Positions 16,793 through 26,687 of a stretch of DNA of 64,000 nucleotides are shown in pieces. Each line of letters starts with the position of its first letter. Positions within the stretch are counted from its first letter, which is position 1. The stretch comes from Bacteroidales bacterium (lineage in GTDB: Bacteria > Bacteroidota > Bacteroidia > Bacteroidales > F082), in contig JANQGJ010000012.1 of assembly GCA_028277395.1 (NCBI GenBank), forward strand, positions 1 to 64,000. The letters are read 5' to 3'. The notes below the pieces were generated by a model. It ran no database searches. It saw only the letters and a list, made by a program, of their open reading frames with translations, and was not told where the DNA came from. A program made the position numbers and the translations under genes.

Positions 16793-17053
16793 TTTTTTGT
16801 TTTTATATTATTATGATATTATTTTGATATCACAAATGTAATATATATCCTGTCACGTGTCAAGTGAAATCTCAATTATTTTTATTCCAAACGATTAATG
16901 GAATATCAAACACGACAAAACGACGTGGCTACACACCTCATTATCTGGATATTATGCTGGCAATTAACTGGCATACTATTTGTCATTCATTCAATAATTC
17001 TCAATATATTTGCAAACTTATTTTCCCGGCAGGGAAGAAATATATTTAAACAA

Positions 17054-18970
17054 ATGAATAAAAACTCAATAATTGGTTTTATCCTCATTGCAGGAATAAT
17101 GATCGGCTATACCTATTGGATGTCACCATCTGAAGAAGAGCTTGCCCGACAGAAATTTGTAGCTGATTCCATTGCCAGAGTGCAAAAACAAAATGCCATA
17201 GAATTAGAAAAAGCTAATGAAATTCTTGAAGAGTCACAGGCTTCAGAAGTTGTTACAAATACAATATCCCAAACAGCATCTGACGATTTTTCTGAGTTAC
17301 AAAGCAAATATGATCAGTTTGCAAACTCAGCAACCGGGGAAGAAAAGCTATATATAATAGAAAACGATTATGTTAAATTAGAGATCACCAATAAAGGTGG
17401 TTATGTAAAAACCGTTGAATTAAAAGATTATCAAACATACGATTCTCTGCCTGTTATATTATTGGATCCTGAAACATCCAAATTTGGGCTTTCATTCTTT
17501 TCCAACAACAGGATTATCAATACAGAGAATTTCTATTTCACTCCGGGAGATAATGTTTCCTCCAATTTAAAAGTATCAGGATCAAACACGCTGACATTCA
17601 GCATGCGATTATATACCGGTAAGGAAGAAGGTGTTGTTAATAAAGACAGCTATATAGAATATTTATACAATATTCGTGGTGACGATTATATGTTTGATTT
17701 TACAATAAACATGGTTGGAATGAACAATGTTATTTCAGCCAACTCCAGTTTCGTTGATATGAGCTGGTATGCTGACTTACGTAAACAGGAGAAAACTGTA
17801 GATCAATTCAATGGTTCAACCATTTATTATAAATTCTATCAGGATGAAGTAGATTACATGTCGGAAAGTGATGACGATGAAGAACAGATCACTACCAAAT
17901 TGAAATGGGTTTCATACAAACAAAGATTCTTTGCATCTACAATTATTGCTAAGAATTCTTTTGATAATGGTAACCTAGAAGTGTTTGAAAAGGAAAATCC
18001 CGGGTCCGACAGATATCTCAAAACGATGGTATCTGATTTTTCATTACCTGTTAACCTTAATGGTAATACCAGTATTCCCCTGGCATTCTACTTCGGACCA
18101 AACAAATTTTATACCCTCAAAGCTTATGATATTGACCTGGAAAGACAAATACCTATTGGTTGGGGATTTTTTATTCTTGCATGGATTAATGAATATATTG
18201 TAATTCCAACATTCGACTGGCTGGGAGGATATGGCTGGAATTATGGAATAGTTATCCTTGTGCTGACGATAATGTTAAAAACACTGCTTTTTCCAATTGC
18301 ATATAAAACATATTATTCATCTGCAAAAATGAGGGTTCTTAAACCTGAGATTGATGAAATTTCAAAAAAATTCCCTAAAAAGGAAGATGCAATGAAGAAA
18401 CAGCAGGCTGTTATGGCTCTTTATAAAAAGGCCGGTGCTAATCCTGCAGCCGGTTGCGTACCAATGCTGTTACAAATGCCTATATTGTTTGCTATGTTCC
18501 GGTTTTTCCCGGCATCTATTGAGTTGCGTCAGCAACCGTTTTTATGGGCTCACGATCTTTCCAGCTACGACTCAATCGCAAGCTTACCATTTACTATTCC
18601 ATTTTATGGCGACCACGTTAGTCTGTTCACACTATTAATGACAATATCCACAATATTGTACACATATTTAAATAACCAGATGATGTCAGGACAAACCAAT
18701 CAAATGCCCGGCATGAAAACTATGATGTACATTATGCCGGTAATGTTCCTTGGAATCTTCAACGGTTATGCATCAGGTCTGAGTTATTATTATTTTCTTG
18801 CCAACGTAATCACCTTTGGCCAGATGTTTGTATTCAGATATGCCATTAATGAGGATAAATTGCGTGCAAAGATTGAACAAAATAAAAAGAAACCGCCTAA
18901 AAAGAAATCAGCATTCCAGAAGCGACTGGAAGAAGCTGCCAAACAAAAAGGCTATAATCAAAAACGCTAA
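17054..18970 (+). CDS. yidC: Membrane protein insertase YidC
   Basis: A 638-residue Oxa1/YidC-family insertase of the long Gram-negative form. Residues 5-22 are the first transmembrane helix, about 25-350 the periplasmic beta-supersandwich domain with a low-complexity helical lead, and about 375-600 the conserved five-helix insertase core (N-Y-G-I-V-I-L-V-L-T, K-M-R-V-L-K-P-E-I, N-P-A-A-G-C-V-P-M-L-L-Q-M-P). The C-terminal tail is lysine-rich, as expected for ribosome contact. A start at 16898 would add 52 residues including two spurious hydrophobic runs; ATG 17054 gives the canonical N-terminus. It inserts inner-membrane proteins alone or with SecYEG. Confidence 0.96.
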   Translation: MNKNSIIGFILIAGIMIGYTYWMSPSEEELARQKFVADSIARVQKQNAIELEKANEILEESQASEVVTNTISQTASDDFSELQSKYDQFANSATGEEKLYIIENDYVKLEITNKGGYVKTVELKDYQTYDSLPVILLDPETSKFGLSFFSNNRIINTENFYFTPGDNVSSNLKVSGSNTLTFSMRLYTGKEEGVVNKDSYIEYLYNIRGDDYMFDFTINMVGMNNVISANSSFVDMSWYADLRKQEKTVDQFNGSTIYYKFYQDEVDYMSESDDDEEQITTKLKWVSYKQRFFASTIIAKNSFDNGNLEVFEKENPGSDRYLKTMVSDFSLPVNLNGNTSIPLAFYFGPNKFYTLKAYDIDLERQIPIGWGFFILAWINEYIVIPTFDWLGGYGWNYGIVILVLTIMLKTLLFPIAYKTYYSSAKMRVLKPEIDEISKKFPKKEDAMKKQQAVMALYKKAGANPAAGCVPMLLQMPILFAMFRFFPASIELRQQPFLWAHDLSSYDSIASLPFTIPFYGDHVSLFTLLMTISTILYTYLNNQMMSGQTNQMPGMKTMMYIMPVMFLGIFNGYASGLSYYYFLANVITFGQMFVFRYAINEDKLRAKIEQNKKKPPKKKSAFQKRLEEAAKQKGYNQKR

Positions 18971-19008
18971 GGAACCTCTTTGTTAGATTAGTTTATTTAA
19001 ATTCAACT

Positions 19009-21420
19009 ATGAGTTTACGAAAGTCTCTTTTACTGGCATTCTTGTTTATTGCGTTGTCCTTAACATTAGAATCGCAAAATATCTTTATATACAATCAGCA
19101 AACTGGTAATCCGGTTAGTGATGTTGTTATTTTTAATAATAACCGTTCTAAAACCGGGCTGACCAATAATATCGGGATAGTTGATATATCTGGTTTTTCT
19201 GATAATGACACAATTACATTTCAACACCCGTCATACATTACCATATCACTTGATTTTGAAACCATTAAAGGTTTCAAGTTCAAAATACCGTTAAATGAGA
19301 AACTAATAAATCTTGATGAAGTAATTGTTGCAGCCAGTAAGTGGGAAACCAAGGCCAATGAGATTCCCAATAAGATAGAACAAATAAAGCAAAAGGATAT
19401 TATTTTTAACAATCCGGCAACTTCTGCAGATCTGATTGCATCCGGAAACCAGGTTTTTGTTCAAAAAAGTCAGCTTGGCGGTGGAAGTCCGATGATAAGA
19501 GGATTTGCAGCAAACAAGATACTTCTTGTTGTTGACGGAGTAAGAATGAATAATGCAATTTACAGAAGTGGTAACCTTCATAACGTACTTCAGGCGGATG
19601 TGAATAGTATTGAAAATGCTGAAATTATTTTTGGTCCCGGTACCAATATTTATGGCAGTGATGCATTGGGAGGAGTTATTGATTTCCACACAATTAAACC
19701 GGAGTTTTCTTATACCGATAAAATGATCGGTTCAGGAAGTGCAATGTCAAGAATAGCAACTGCTGATTTTGAACGAACAATAAATGCCAATGTTAATTTT
19801 GCCAATAACAAATGGGCATTTATGGCAAATCTTACATTTAGCAGGTTTGATGATCTGAAAATGGGAACCATTCACAATGATTATAATCTGAGACATGAAT
19901 ATGTAGAAGTTATTGATGGTGTTGATTCAATTGTACCAAACTCCAATCCTGAAACACAGAAGTTTTCAGGTTATGATCAAACCAGTATAATGACCAAAAT
20001 AGCTCATAAACATAATGAGAACCTCGACTGGGAATATGGCTTATACCTTACCACCACATCTGCGGTTCCAAGGTACGACCGGCTAATACAATATAGTGGT
20101 GATGACTTAAAATACGCAGTGTGGAATTATGATCCACAGCAATGGTTAATGAATAAGTTAACCATTAACTTACATGATGATATTTCATGGTATGATAATT
20201 CTGTTATAACACTGGCCTATCAAAATATAAAAGAAGGCAGAAACGACAGAAAATATAAAAGTGAACTACTAAGAAAAAGAGAAGAACAGGTTAACATATT
20301 TTCATTAAATACAGATTTCGATAAAACACTGAATCATGGGAATTTCATTTATTACGGTTTGGAAGCGGTATATAATGATGTGCAATCTGATGGTATTCAG
20401 GAAAATATATATACCGGAGAAACAGGTAATATATCAAGTCGTTATCCTGATGGCGGTACAAAGTTTTATCAAGCAGGCGCATACATAACTTACAAGAATA
20501 ATTTAAGAAAGATCCCTATGACTTTTATTGCCGGAATGAGGTATTCATTTGTAGGACTTGATTCGAAATTTATTGATACTACATTTTATCAGTTACCATA
20601 TAGCAATATAAAAATAAATAATGGGGCACTTACAGGTAGCGTAGGATTGGTATATCATCCGGGTGAATGGCAATATAACATTAACCTGTCATCGGGATTT
20701 AGGGCACCAAATCTGGACGATGTTGCAAAAATATTTGACTCTGAGCCCGGAAACGTAATTGTACCTAACGAAGACCTTAAACCTGAGTATCTGTATAATA
20801 TTGACCTTGGTGTAATTAGAAAGTTTGACGCTGTTGCCAGAATAGAAATTACAGGTTTTTATTCTTATCTTGTAGATGCCATGGTTAGGAGTGATTTTAC
20901 ATTAAACGGTCATGATTCTATAATGTATGATGGTGAGCTCAGTAAAGTTCAGGCAATTGTAAATACCGGTAGTGCTATAATTTACGGAGGTAGTGCAATG
21001 ATCGATTTCAAGTTATTAAGAAATCTCGCCTTCAATTCTGTAATAACTGCCATTATTGGAGAAGATGATACTGGCGAATCTCTTCGACATGCACCTCCTG
21101 TATATGGAAGTACAAACATTATATTTGAAAAGAATAGGTTAAAAGTTCAAATAGGTGCTGATTACAACACTGAAATAAGTTATGATAAACTGGCTCCAAG
21201 TGAACGGGAAAAAGCATATCTATACGCTACAGACGTAAATGGTAATACATATTCCCCTGGTTGGTGGACATTGAATTTCAAAGGAAGTTATGCATTCAAC
21301 GAGAAACTTATAACAACATTTGGTATTGATAACATACTTAACTACAGATACAGAGCTTACTCTTCTGGAATTACAGCGCCCGGAAGAAATTTCATAGTTG
21401 CATTCCGTTATACATTCTGA
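19009..21420 (+). CDS. TonB-dependent receptor, heme/hemoglobin type
   Basis: An 803-residue outer-membrane receptor. Residues 1-23 are a signal peptide and about 24-100 a carboxypeptidase-regulatory-like beta-sandwich typical of Bacteroidota receptors. From about 105 the plug begins (L-D-E-V-I-V-A-A-S-K-W-E), with S-P-M-I-R-G-F-A-A-N-K-I-L-L-V-V-D-G-V-R-M-N-N-A characteristic of HmuR-like heme or hemoproteins receptors. The barrel ends in a terminal aromatic (R-Y-T-F). It probably imports heme or another iron-bearing ligand, but the substrate cannot be fixed from sequence. Its 3' end overlaps by 13 bases the convergent Rrf2-type regulator gene. Confidence 0.85.
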   Translation: MSLRKSLLLAFLFIALSLTLESQNIFIYNQQTGNPVSDVVIFNNNRSKTGLTNNIGIVDISGFSDNDTITFQHPSYITISLDFETIKGFKFKIPLNEKLINLDEVIVAASKWETKANEIPNKIEQIKQKDIIFNNPATSADLIASGNQVFVQKSQLGGGSPMIRGFAANKILLVVDGVRMNNAIYRSGNLHNVLQADVNSIENAEIIFGPGTNIYGSDALGGVIDFHTIKPEFSYTDKMIGSGSAMSRIATADFERTINANVNFANNKWAFMANLTFSRFDDLKMGTIHNDYNLRHEYVEVIDGVDSIVPNSNPETQKFSGYDQTSIMTKIAHKHNENLDWEYGLYLTTTSAVPRYDRLIQYSGDDLKYAVWNYDPQQWLMNKLTINLHDDISWYDNSVITLAYQNIKEGRNDRKYKSELLRKREEQVNIFSLNTDFDKTLNHGNFIYYGLEAVYNDVQSDGIQENIYTGETGNISSRYPDGGTKFYQAGAYITYKNNLRKIPMTFIAGMRYSFVGLDSKFIDTTFYQLPYSNIKINNGALTGSVGLVYHPGEWQYNINLSSGFRAPNLDDVAKIFDSEPGNVIVPNEDLKPEYLYNIDLGVIRKFDAVARIEITGFYSYLVDAMVRSDFTLNGHDSIMYDGELSKVQAIVNTGSAIIYGGSAMIDFKLLRNLAFNSVITAIIGEDDTGESLRHAPPVYGSTNIIFEKNRLKVQIGADYNTEISYDKLAPSEREKAYLYATDVNGNTYSPGWWTLNFKGSYAFNEKLITTFGIDNILNYRYRAYSSGITAPGRNFIVAFRYTF

Positions 21421-21833
21421 TTACTTTCTTTTTCGATGTAATCTGCAAGGGTCCTTGATTCAAGATAGGTTCTGAACTTCTTTGTCATATCAACAGTAAG
21501 GTCATCGAATACACATTTGCCAAAAGGACAGGTATCCTTATTTAACGGACATCTGGAAACAATTATTTTTCCTTCAATTGATTCATAAATCTCCAGTAGC
21601 GTAATATTTTCAGGTTTATCCAGCAAATAAAATCCACCGGACGGTCCTCTGTTAGATCCCAGAAATCCATCTTTCACAAGTTTTTGCAAAACTTTCGCAA
21701 TATGAAACTTTGAACTTCCTGTAGCATTGGCAATAAAATTTACATTTACCTGCTTCCCTTCATTCTTAGTTATTAAAACTGCACTGTGAAGTGCAATTGT
21801 AACCGCTTCCGTTATATTAACAATCTTCGCCAT
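21408..21833 (-). CDS. Rrf2 family Fe-S transcriptional regulator
   Basis: A 141-residue regulator with an N-terminal winged helix (about 1-75, including the recognition-helix region S-S-K-F-H-I-A-K-V-L-Q-K-L and wing R-G-P-S-G-G-F) and a [2Fe-2S]-type cysteine triad C95, C102, C107 in the C-terminal half, as in NsrR, IscR and RsrR. It is likely to sense iron-sulfur status, redox or nitric oxide. It faces the TonB receptor gene tail to tail with overlapping ends, so regulation by antisense transcription is conceivable, and an iron link between the two is plausible but inferred. Confidence 0.88.
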   Translation of the reverse strand: MAKIVNITEAVTIALHSAVLITKNEGKQVNVNFIANATGSSKFHIAKVLQKLVKDGFLGSNRGPSGGFYLLDKPENITLLEIYESIEGKIIVSRCPLNKDTCPFGKCVFDDLTVDMTKKFRTYLESRTLADYIEKESNQNV

Positions 21834-22054
21834 GTGGTTTATCGGGTATTCAGTTGCAATATTACATATTTAATTGATATCTAAAACATCCTGTATACTC
21901 ATTATTAGATCAAAACATACAAAAAATGTTAAAGAGTACCATTATTCTAAAATCAAATCTCATACATCACTGATTTTGTTTCATTCCAATAACCAACTGT
22001 ATTAGAATAATAAACATTATAAGTTTCAAACTTGTTAACATACAATAGTAATAA

Positions 22055-22062
22055 TAAATTTG
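22055..22062 (+). promoter_or_regulatory. Promoter for the DUF3089 gene
   Basis: TAAATTTG (22055-22062) fits the TAnnTTTG -7 consensus. TTG (22032-22034) lies exactly 20 bases upstream, giving the best -33/-7 pair seen in the window. The expected transcript start is roughly 18 bases before the ATG at 22087. Confidence 0.6.
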
Positions 22063-22086
22063 CCTGGTATTTTAAACCAGATTAAT

Positions 22087-23073
22087 ATGAGAAGCAGAAA
22101 ATATCTGTTAATAATAGTAACACTGAATTTTTTCATAGTATTAAGCTGTAAATCCCAGGTAGCAAACAAATACAGTATAACCGACTATTCTGATGTGGAT
22201 AACTGGTCAATTATACCTGATAGCATAACCAAAGAAATAGATTTATTTTTTGTGCATCCAACTACTTACGGACCGCCAGCCAATGGGAACTATATTGCAG
22301 ATTTAAAGGACAATAAACTCAATAAGAAAACTGATTTATATAGTATTAACAGAATAACTTCCGCCTTTTCAGAGTACTGTAATATATATGCTCCAAGATA
22401 TCAACAGATGAATATTGAGGTATTGAGTATGCCGGAAGATAAAATCAATAATTACCTTAAGATTCCTGTTTCTGATGTAAAAGCTGCACTGGATTATTAC
22501 CTTGATAATCATAACGATGGGCGTCCGTTTATAATTGCAGGCCATAGTCAGGGGTCAAATGTATTACAGGTTCTCCTGTTAAATAATAATGAGATGTTTG
22601 ACAAAGAAAAAATCGTAGCTGCCTATTTGCCCGGATGGACTTTTACTGATGAGGTAATAAAGAAAACAGGTTTTGAGCTGGCAACATCACCATCTCAAAC
22701 CGGTTGCATTATAGTTTGGAACACCATTGGTCCTTCCGGAAAATCACCAACCTTAAAATATGGAGCAAGGTGTGTTAATCCGTTAACATGGACTACAGAT
22801 CAAAGTACATATACTTCTTCATTGAACATTGGGGCTCAGATTCTTTTCACTGATCTTGAAGATGTAAGAATCGATAATTTTACCTCTGCAAAGATCAATG
22901 AATATGGAGGTTTGGAAATTCCTATCCCAGATTATGATATACTTAGCAGATTAAAAATGCCAATGGGGCCAGATTGTTTCCATCCTTATGATTATGATTT
23001 TTTCTTTTATAACATTGCAGAGAATGTTGGTGTCAGATGTAAGGAATATCTAAAAAATAAAAACAGACCCTGA
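22087..23073 (+). CDS. DUF3089 lipoprotein, alpha/beta-hydrolase-like
   Basis: A 328-residue lipoprotein: a basic start, hydrophobic helix and lipobox V-L-S-C with the lipidated Cys at residue 21. The body matches DUF3089, an alpha/beta-hydrolase-like family, with V-H-P-T-T-Y near 56-61 and a nucleophile elbow G-H-S-Q-G with S154. Substrate is unknown; lipase- or esterase-like activity is expected. A TTG at 22060 would place nine extra residues before the signal peptide and overlaps the promoter, so ATG 22087 is chosen. It stands alone between the Rrf2 gene, which diverges from it, and xth. Confidence 0.8.
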   Translation: MRSRKYLLIIVTLNFFIVLSCKSQVANKYSITDYSDVDNWSIIPDSITKEIDLFFVHPTTYGPPANGNYIADLKDNKLNKKTDLYSINRITSAFSEYCNIYAPRYQQMNIEVLSMPEDKINNYLKIPVSDVKAALDYYLDNHNDGRPFIIAGHSQGSNVLQVLLLNNNEMFDKEKIVAAYLPGWTFTDEVIKKTGFELATSPSQTGCIIVWNTIGPSGKSPTLKYGARCVNPLTWTTDQSTYTSSLNIGAQILFTDLEDVRIDNFTSAKINEYGGLEIPIPDYDILSRLKMPMGPDCFHPYDYDFFFYNIAENVGVRCKEYLKNKNRP

Positions 23074-23170
23074 TAACGAAAGCAATCTGTCCTTACCGTA
23101 TTCCTGAACAAATGCTCTGTTTACACCAATAATAATTTAGGTATTGTATTACTTATTTCACCATAAAAAT

Positions 23171-23178
23171 TATTTTTG
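23171..23178 (+). promoter_or_regulatory. -7 element before xth
   Basis: TATTTTTG lies 22 bases before the exonuclease III ATG. No well-placed TTTG -33 element; the nearest TTG is 24 bases upstream. Confidence 0.45.
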
Positions 23179-23200
23179 TGGTAATTAAAACAGAAATATT

Positions 23201-23968
23201 ATGGAACTCAAAATAATTTCCTGGAATGTAAATGGTATTCGTGCCGTACAGAAGAAAGGATTCAATGAAACAATAAATGAGTTAAATGCCGACATATTGT
23301 GTCTGCAGGAAACAAAAGCTCAGGATGATCAGGTAAGTACAGTATTATTTGATTCTGGCTATCAATTCACCAGCAATTCAGCAGTACGAAAAGGATACTC
23401 GGGAACAGCAATACTGACAAAACAGGAACCTGTGAAATTATCTCATGATATAGGACTTGATAATCATGATCAGGAAGGGCGTGTAATAACTGCTGAATAT
23501 GATGATTTCTATCTGGTAAATGTTTATGTTCCAAATTCCGGATCAGGACTGGTACGCCTCGACTATAGAAAACAATGGGATATTGACTTTTTATCATTTT
23601 TAAAAGCACTTGAAGAGAAAAAACCGGTAATTCTCTGTGGTGATCTTAACGTTGCACATCAACCTATTGATTTGGCCAATCCAAAGAACAATTACAATAA
23701 AACTGCGGGTTACACACAGGTTGAGATTGATGGTATGACAAATATGATCAATAGCGGATTTGTTGATACCTACCGCATGAAATATCCTACAAAAATTGGG
23801 TATAGCTGGTGGAGCTACAGATTTAATGCACGGGCAAGAAACATAGGCTGGAGAATCGATTATTTTTTAGTGAGTCAAAGTATTGCCGAAAAAGTTGTTG
23901 ATGCTTTTATTCTCCCAAATATTACGGGTTCAGATCATTGTCCTGTGGGTATTACTATCAATTTCTAA
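23201..23968 (+). CDS. xth: Exodeoxyribonuclease III
   Basis: A 255-residue AP endonuclease/3'-exonuclease of the Xth/ExoA family, acting in base excision repair. All family motifs are visible: S-W-N-V-N-G-I-R-A (7-15), L-Q-E-T-K (35-39, with the metal-binding Glu), the V-Y-V-P-N-S motif, G-D-L-N-V-A-H, W-W-S-Y-R, R-I-D-Y-F-L and the C-terminal catalytic G-S-D-H-C-P-V. Length is normal. It is probably transcribed alone from the element at 23171. Confidence 0.95.
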   Translation: MELKIISWNVNGIRAVQKKGFNETINELNADILCLQETKAQDDQVSTVLFDSGYQFTSNSAVRKGYSGTAILTKQEPVKLSHDIGLDNHDQEGRVITAEYDDFYLVNVYVPNSGSGLVRLDYRKQWDIDFLSFLKALEEKKPVILCGDLNVAHQPIDLANPKNNYNKTAGYTQVEIDGMTNMINSGFVDTYRMKYPTKIGYSWWSYRFNARARNIGWRIDYFLVSQSIAEKVVDAFILPNITGSDHCPVGITINF

Positions 23969-23996
23969 TCCCCTTTTATTTAGATTCATTTTTAAT

Positions 23997-24004
23997 TACT
24001 TTTG
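23997..24004 (+). promoter_or_regulatory. -7 element before E1 gene
   Basis: TACTTTTG fits TAnnTTTG and lies 84 bases before the ATG of the 2-oxoacid dehydrogenase gene. No clear -33 element. Confidence 0.4.
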
Positions 24005-24088
24005 CAAACTCAAAGTAATTAAGGCCTTTGAGTATAGGTAACGTCTTTTATATTAATGTATTAAACTAACAATAATTACTACATATCA

Positions 24089-26509
24089 ATGGGTAAGAAT
24101 ACAAAAACACCTAAAGAAATAATCCTGACAAAAGAGGAAATTCTCAACGATTACCGAATTGCAAATGAAAGCCGTCAGGCAAGTTTAATTGGTCGAAGAG
24201 AGGTACTTACAGGTAAAGCAAAGTTTGGCATTTTTGGTGATGGAAAAGAAGTACCCCAATTAGCTATGGCAAGAGCATTTAAAAACGGAGACTGGCGCTC
24301 AGGGTATTACCGGGACCAGACTTTTATGATGGCTGCAGGAATGATGAGTCTTGAAGAAGTTTTTTCACAACTATACGGTGATACAGATCCTGTAGCATCT
24401 CCGGCAAATGGAGGAAGGTTAATGAATAACCATTTTGCTACCCGCAGCCTTGATGAAAATGGTGAATGGAAAAATACAGTTGAACAGCCAAATTCGTCAG
24501 CTGACTCCTCACCTACAGCAAGCCAGATGCCAAGATTACTGGGTTTAGCATGTGCATCAAAACATTTTAAACAGTCAAAAGAGTTAGAGACATATACAAA
24601 GTTCAGTAATAATGGAAATGAAGTAGCATTTGGTACAATTGGTGATGCATCAACATCTGAAGGCCACTTTTTTGAAACGATAAATGCAGCAGGTGTACTT
24701 CAGGTACCTATGGCAATATCAATATGGGATGATGGATGGGGTATTTCAGTACCTAACAAATATCAGACAACCAAAGAAAACATAAGTGAGATTCTGTCAG
24801 GATTTGAAAAAGGTAAGAACTCAGACGGATATTACATTTACAGAGAGGAATGTGGAAACTATCAATCCCTTTTAAATATTTATCAGGAAGGAATACATAA
24901 GTGCCGGACTGAGCAGGTTCCTGTATTATTCCACATTACAAATTGTACTCAACCCCAGGGACATTCTACATCCGGGTCACATGAGAGATATAAGACTGCG
25001 GATCAATTAAAGAAAGAAGATGATATCGACTGTATTTCATTAATGAGAAAGTGGATCATTAATGAGAAGATAGCAACTGAAGAAGAATTAAATGATATTG
25101 AGAAAAACGCACTCAAAAGAGCAAGACAGGCAAGGAAAAATGCATGGAACAATTATCAAAAACCCATATCTGATAAAAAAGATGAATTCCTTAATTTAGT
25201 TGATATTACAACCTGTGATTGCGCACAAACCAGCGATATTAGTGCAATTAAGGAAAGCCTTCAGAAAATTGGAGAACCGATATATAAAGATATAATATCA
25301 TCAGCTAAAAAAATACTTCGTCTTATTTGCAATAGTTGCAGTAATCCTCACAACTCGTTAAAGATAAATGTAACTAACTGGCTTGCCAATGAAATGGTTG
25401 AGAATAACAAACGCTACAGTTCACACCTATACAGTGAATCAGCCCAATCTGCTCTCAGTGTGGAAATAATTGAACCGGTTTTTTCACAGGGTTCTGCTGT
25501 TGTACCAGGAAGAGAAATATTAAGAGATAACTTTGATTATATATTTGAAAATAATCCTCTTGTAATGGCATTTGGTGAAGATGTTGGAAAAATAGGCGGA
25601 GTAAATCAAACTTATGAAGGATTACAGGAAAAATACGGCGAAAACCGTATTTTCGATACCGGGATCCGTGAGGCTACAATAATAGGTCAGGGATTGGGAA
25701 TGGCATTGAGAGGGTTAAGACCCATTGCCGAAATTCAATATTTCGACTATCTTCTATACGGTTTACAAGTACTTAGCGACGATCTGGCAACAACACATTA
25801 CAGAACAAGAGGTGGTCAGAAGGCCCCGATGATCATTAGCACCAGGGGACACAGACTTGAAGGGATCTGGCATTCAGGTTCACCATTAAGTATGGTAATC
25901 AATTCAATAAGGGGAGTTCATGTAGCAGTACCTCACAATATGACTCAGGCTGCCGGATTTTATAATACATACCTTGAATCTGATCAGCCAGTGCTGATAA
26001 TTGAACCTCTTAATGGCTATCGTTTACGTGAAAAAAGACCTGATAATATTGGTGAATTCAGAACTCCTGTTGGTATTCCTCAAAAGATACATGAAGGTAG
26101 CGATGTAACACTGGTCACTTACGGTTCATGTGTCAGGATTGCACAGGATGCTGTAAATCAACTAAAAGAATTTGACATTAGTGTTGAACTCATAGATGTT
26201 ATGACACTTATACCATTCGACATAAATAAAGTCATTGTTGAATCATTAAGTAAAACAAACAAAGTTGTATTTTTTGACGAAGATGTACCGGGTGGGGCTA
26301 CATCATATATGATGCAGATTGTACTGGAAGAACATGAAGGATATTACCACCTTGACGCACTTCCAAGAACCCTCACTGCAAAAGCACACAGGGCTGCCTA
26401 CAGTACTGATGGTGACTATTTTTCAAATCCAAATGCTGAAGATGTTTTTGATACTATTTATAATATGATGAATGATTATAATCCTGAAAAGTATCCAAAA
26501 ATATTTTAG
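24089..26509 (+). CDS. 2-oxoacid dehydrogenase E1, fused alpha and beta subunits
   Basis: An 806-residue protein joining both halves of the thiamine-diphosphate E1 component of branched-chain 2-oxoacid (or pyruvate) dehydrogenase. The alpha part (about 20-350) has the Y-Y-R-D-Q segment and a G-D-A-S-T-S-E-G...N-A-A cofactor motif with W-D-D-G-W-G-I-S-V-P. The beta part (about 455-800) has F-G-E-D-V-G, R-I-F-D-T-G-I-R-E-A and the D-V-P-G-G-A-T block. A lysine-rich linker (about 350-450) separates them. The fused form is common in Bacteroidota. Partners E2 and E3 are not adjacent, so the complex is assembled from separate loci. Substrate preference cannot be settled here. Confidence 0.9.
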   Translation: MGKNTKTPKEIILTKEEILNDYRIANESRQASLIGRREVLTGKAKFGIFGDGKEVPQLAMARAFKNGDWRSGYYRDQTFMMAAGMMSLEEVFSQLYGDTDPVASPANGGRLMNNHFATRSLDENGEWKNTVEQPNSSADSSPTASQMPRLLGLACASKHFKQSKELETYTKFSNNGNEVAFGTIGDASTSEGHFFETINAAGVLQVPMAISIWDDGWGISVPNKYQTTKENISEILSGFEKGKNSDGYYIYREECGNYQSLLNIYQEGIHKCRTEQVPVLFHITNCTQPQGHSTSGSHERYKTADQLKKEDDIDCISLMRKWIINEKIATEEELNDIEKNALKRARQARKNAWNNYQKPISDKKDEFLNLVDITTCDCAQTSDISAIKESLQKIGEPIYKDIISSAKKILRLICNSCSNPHNSLKINVTNWLANEMVENNKRYSSHLYSESAQSALSVEIIEPVFSQGSAVVPGREILRDNFDYIFENNPLVMAFGEDVGKIGGVNQTYEGLQEKYGENRIFDTGIREATIIGQGLGMALRGLRPIAEIQYFDYLLYGLQVLSDDLATTHYRTRGGQKAPMIISTRGHRLEGIWHSGSPLSMVINSIRGVHVAVPHNMTQAAGFYNTYLESDQPVLIIEPLNGYRLREKRPDNIGEFRTPVGIPQKIHEGSDVTLVTYGSCVRIAQDAVNQLKEFDISVELIDVMTLIPFDINKVIVESLSKTNKVVFFDEDVPGGATSYMMQIVLEEHEGYYHLDALPRTLTAKAHRAAYSTDGDYFSNPNAEDVFDTIYNMMNDYNPEKYPKIF

Positions 26510-26675
26510 AAGTATCAACAATCGGAGTTAATACAACGGATAGCATTTAAACATTGTCAATGGTATAGGATCACCCGAATAGCTTTGGTGCCGGAATTAA
26601 AATACATAAAAACTTAAATAATTATTTTTGTTTTATTGACTGCAAATCAATACATCAGGGAATAATTACATTAAT

Positions 26676-26683
26676 TATCTTTG
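26676..26683 (+). promoter_or_regulatory. -7 element 4 bases before lpxR-like ATG
   Basis: TATCTTTG matches TAnnTTTG and is followed by CAGT and then the ATG at 26688. Transcription starting 4-7 bases after this element would give a leaderless or nearly leaderless mRNA. A second match, TATTTTTG at 26623-26630, offers an upstream alternative. Confidence 0.45.
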
Positions 26684-26687
26684 CAGT

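Noticed and set aside
16898..17053. N-terminal extension of yidC
   Set aside because: Would add 52 residues and extra hydrophobic segments before the canonical first helix; the ATG at 17054 matches the family.
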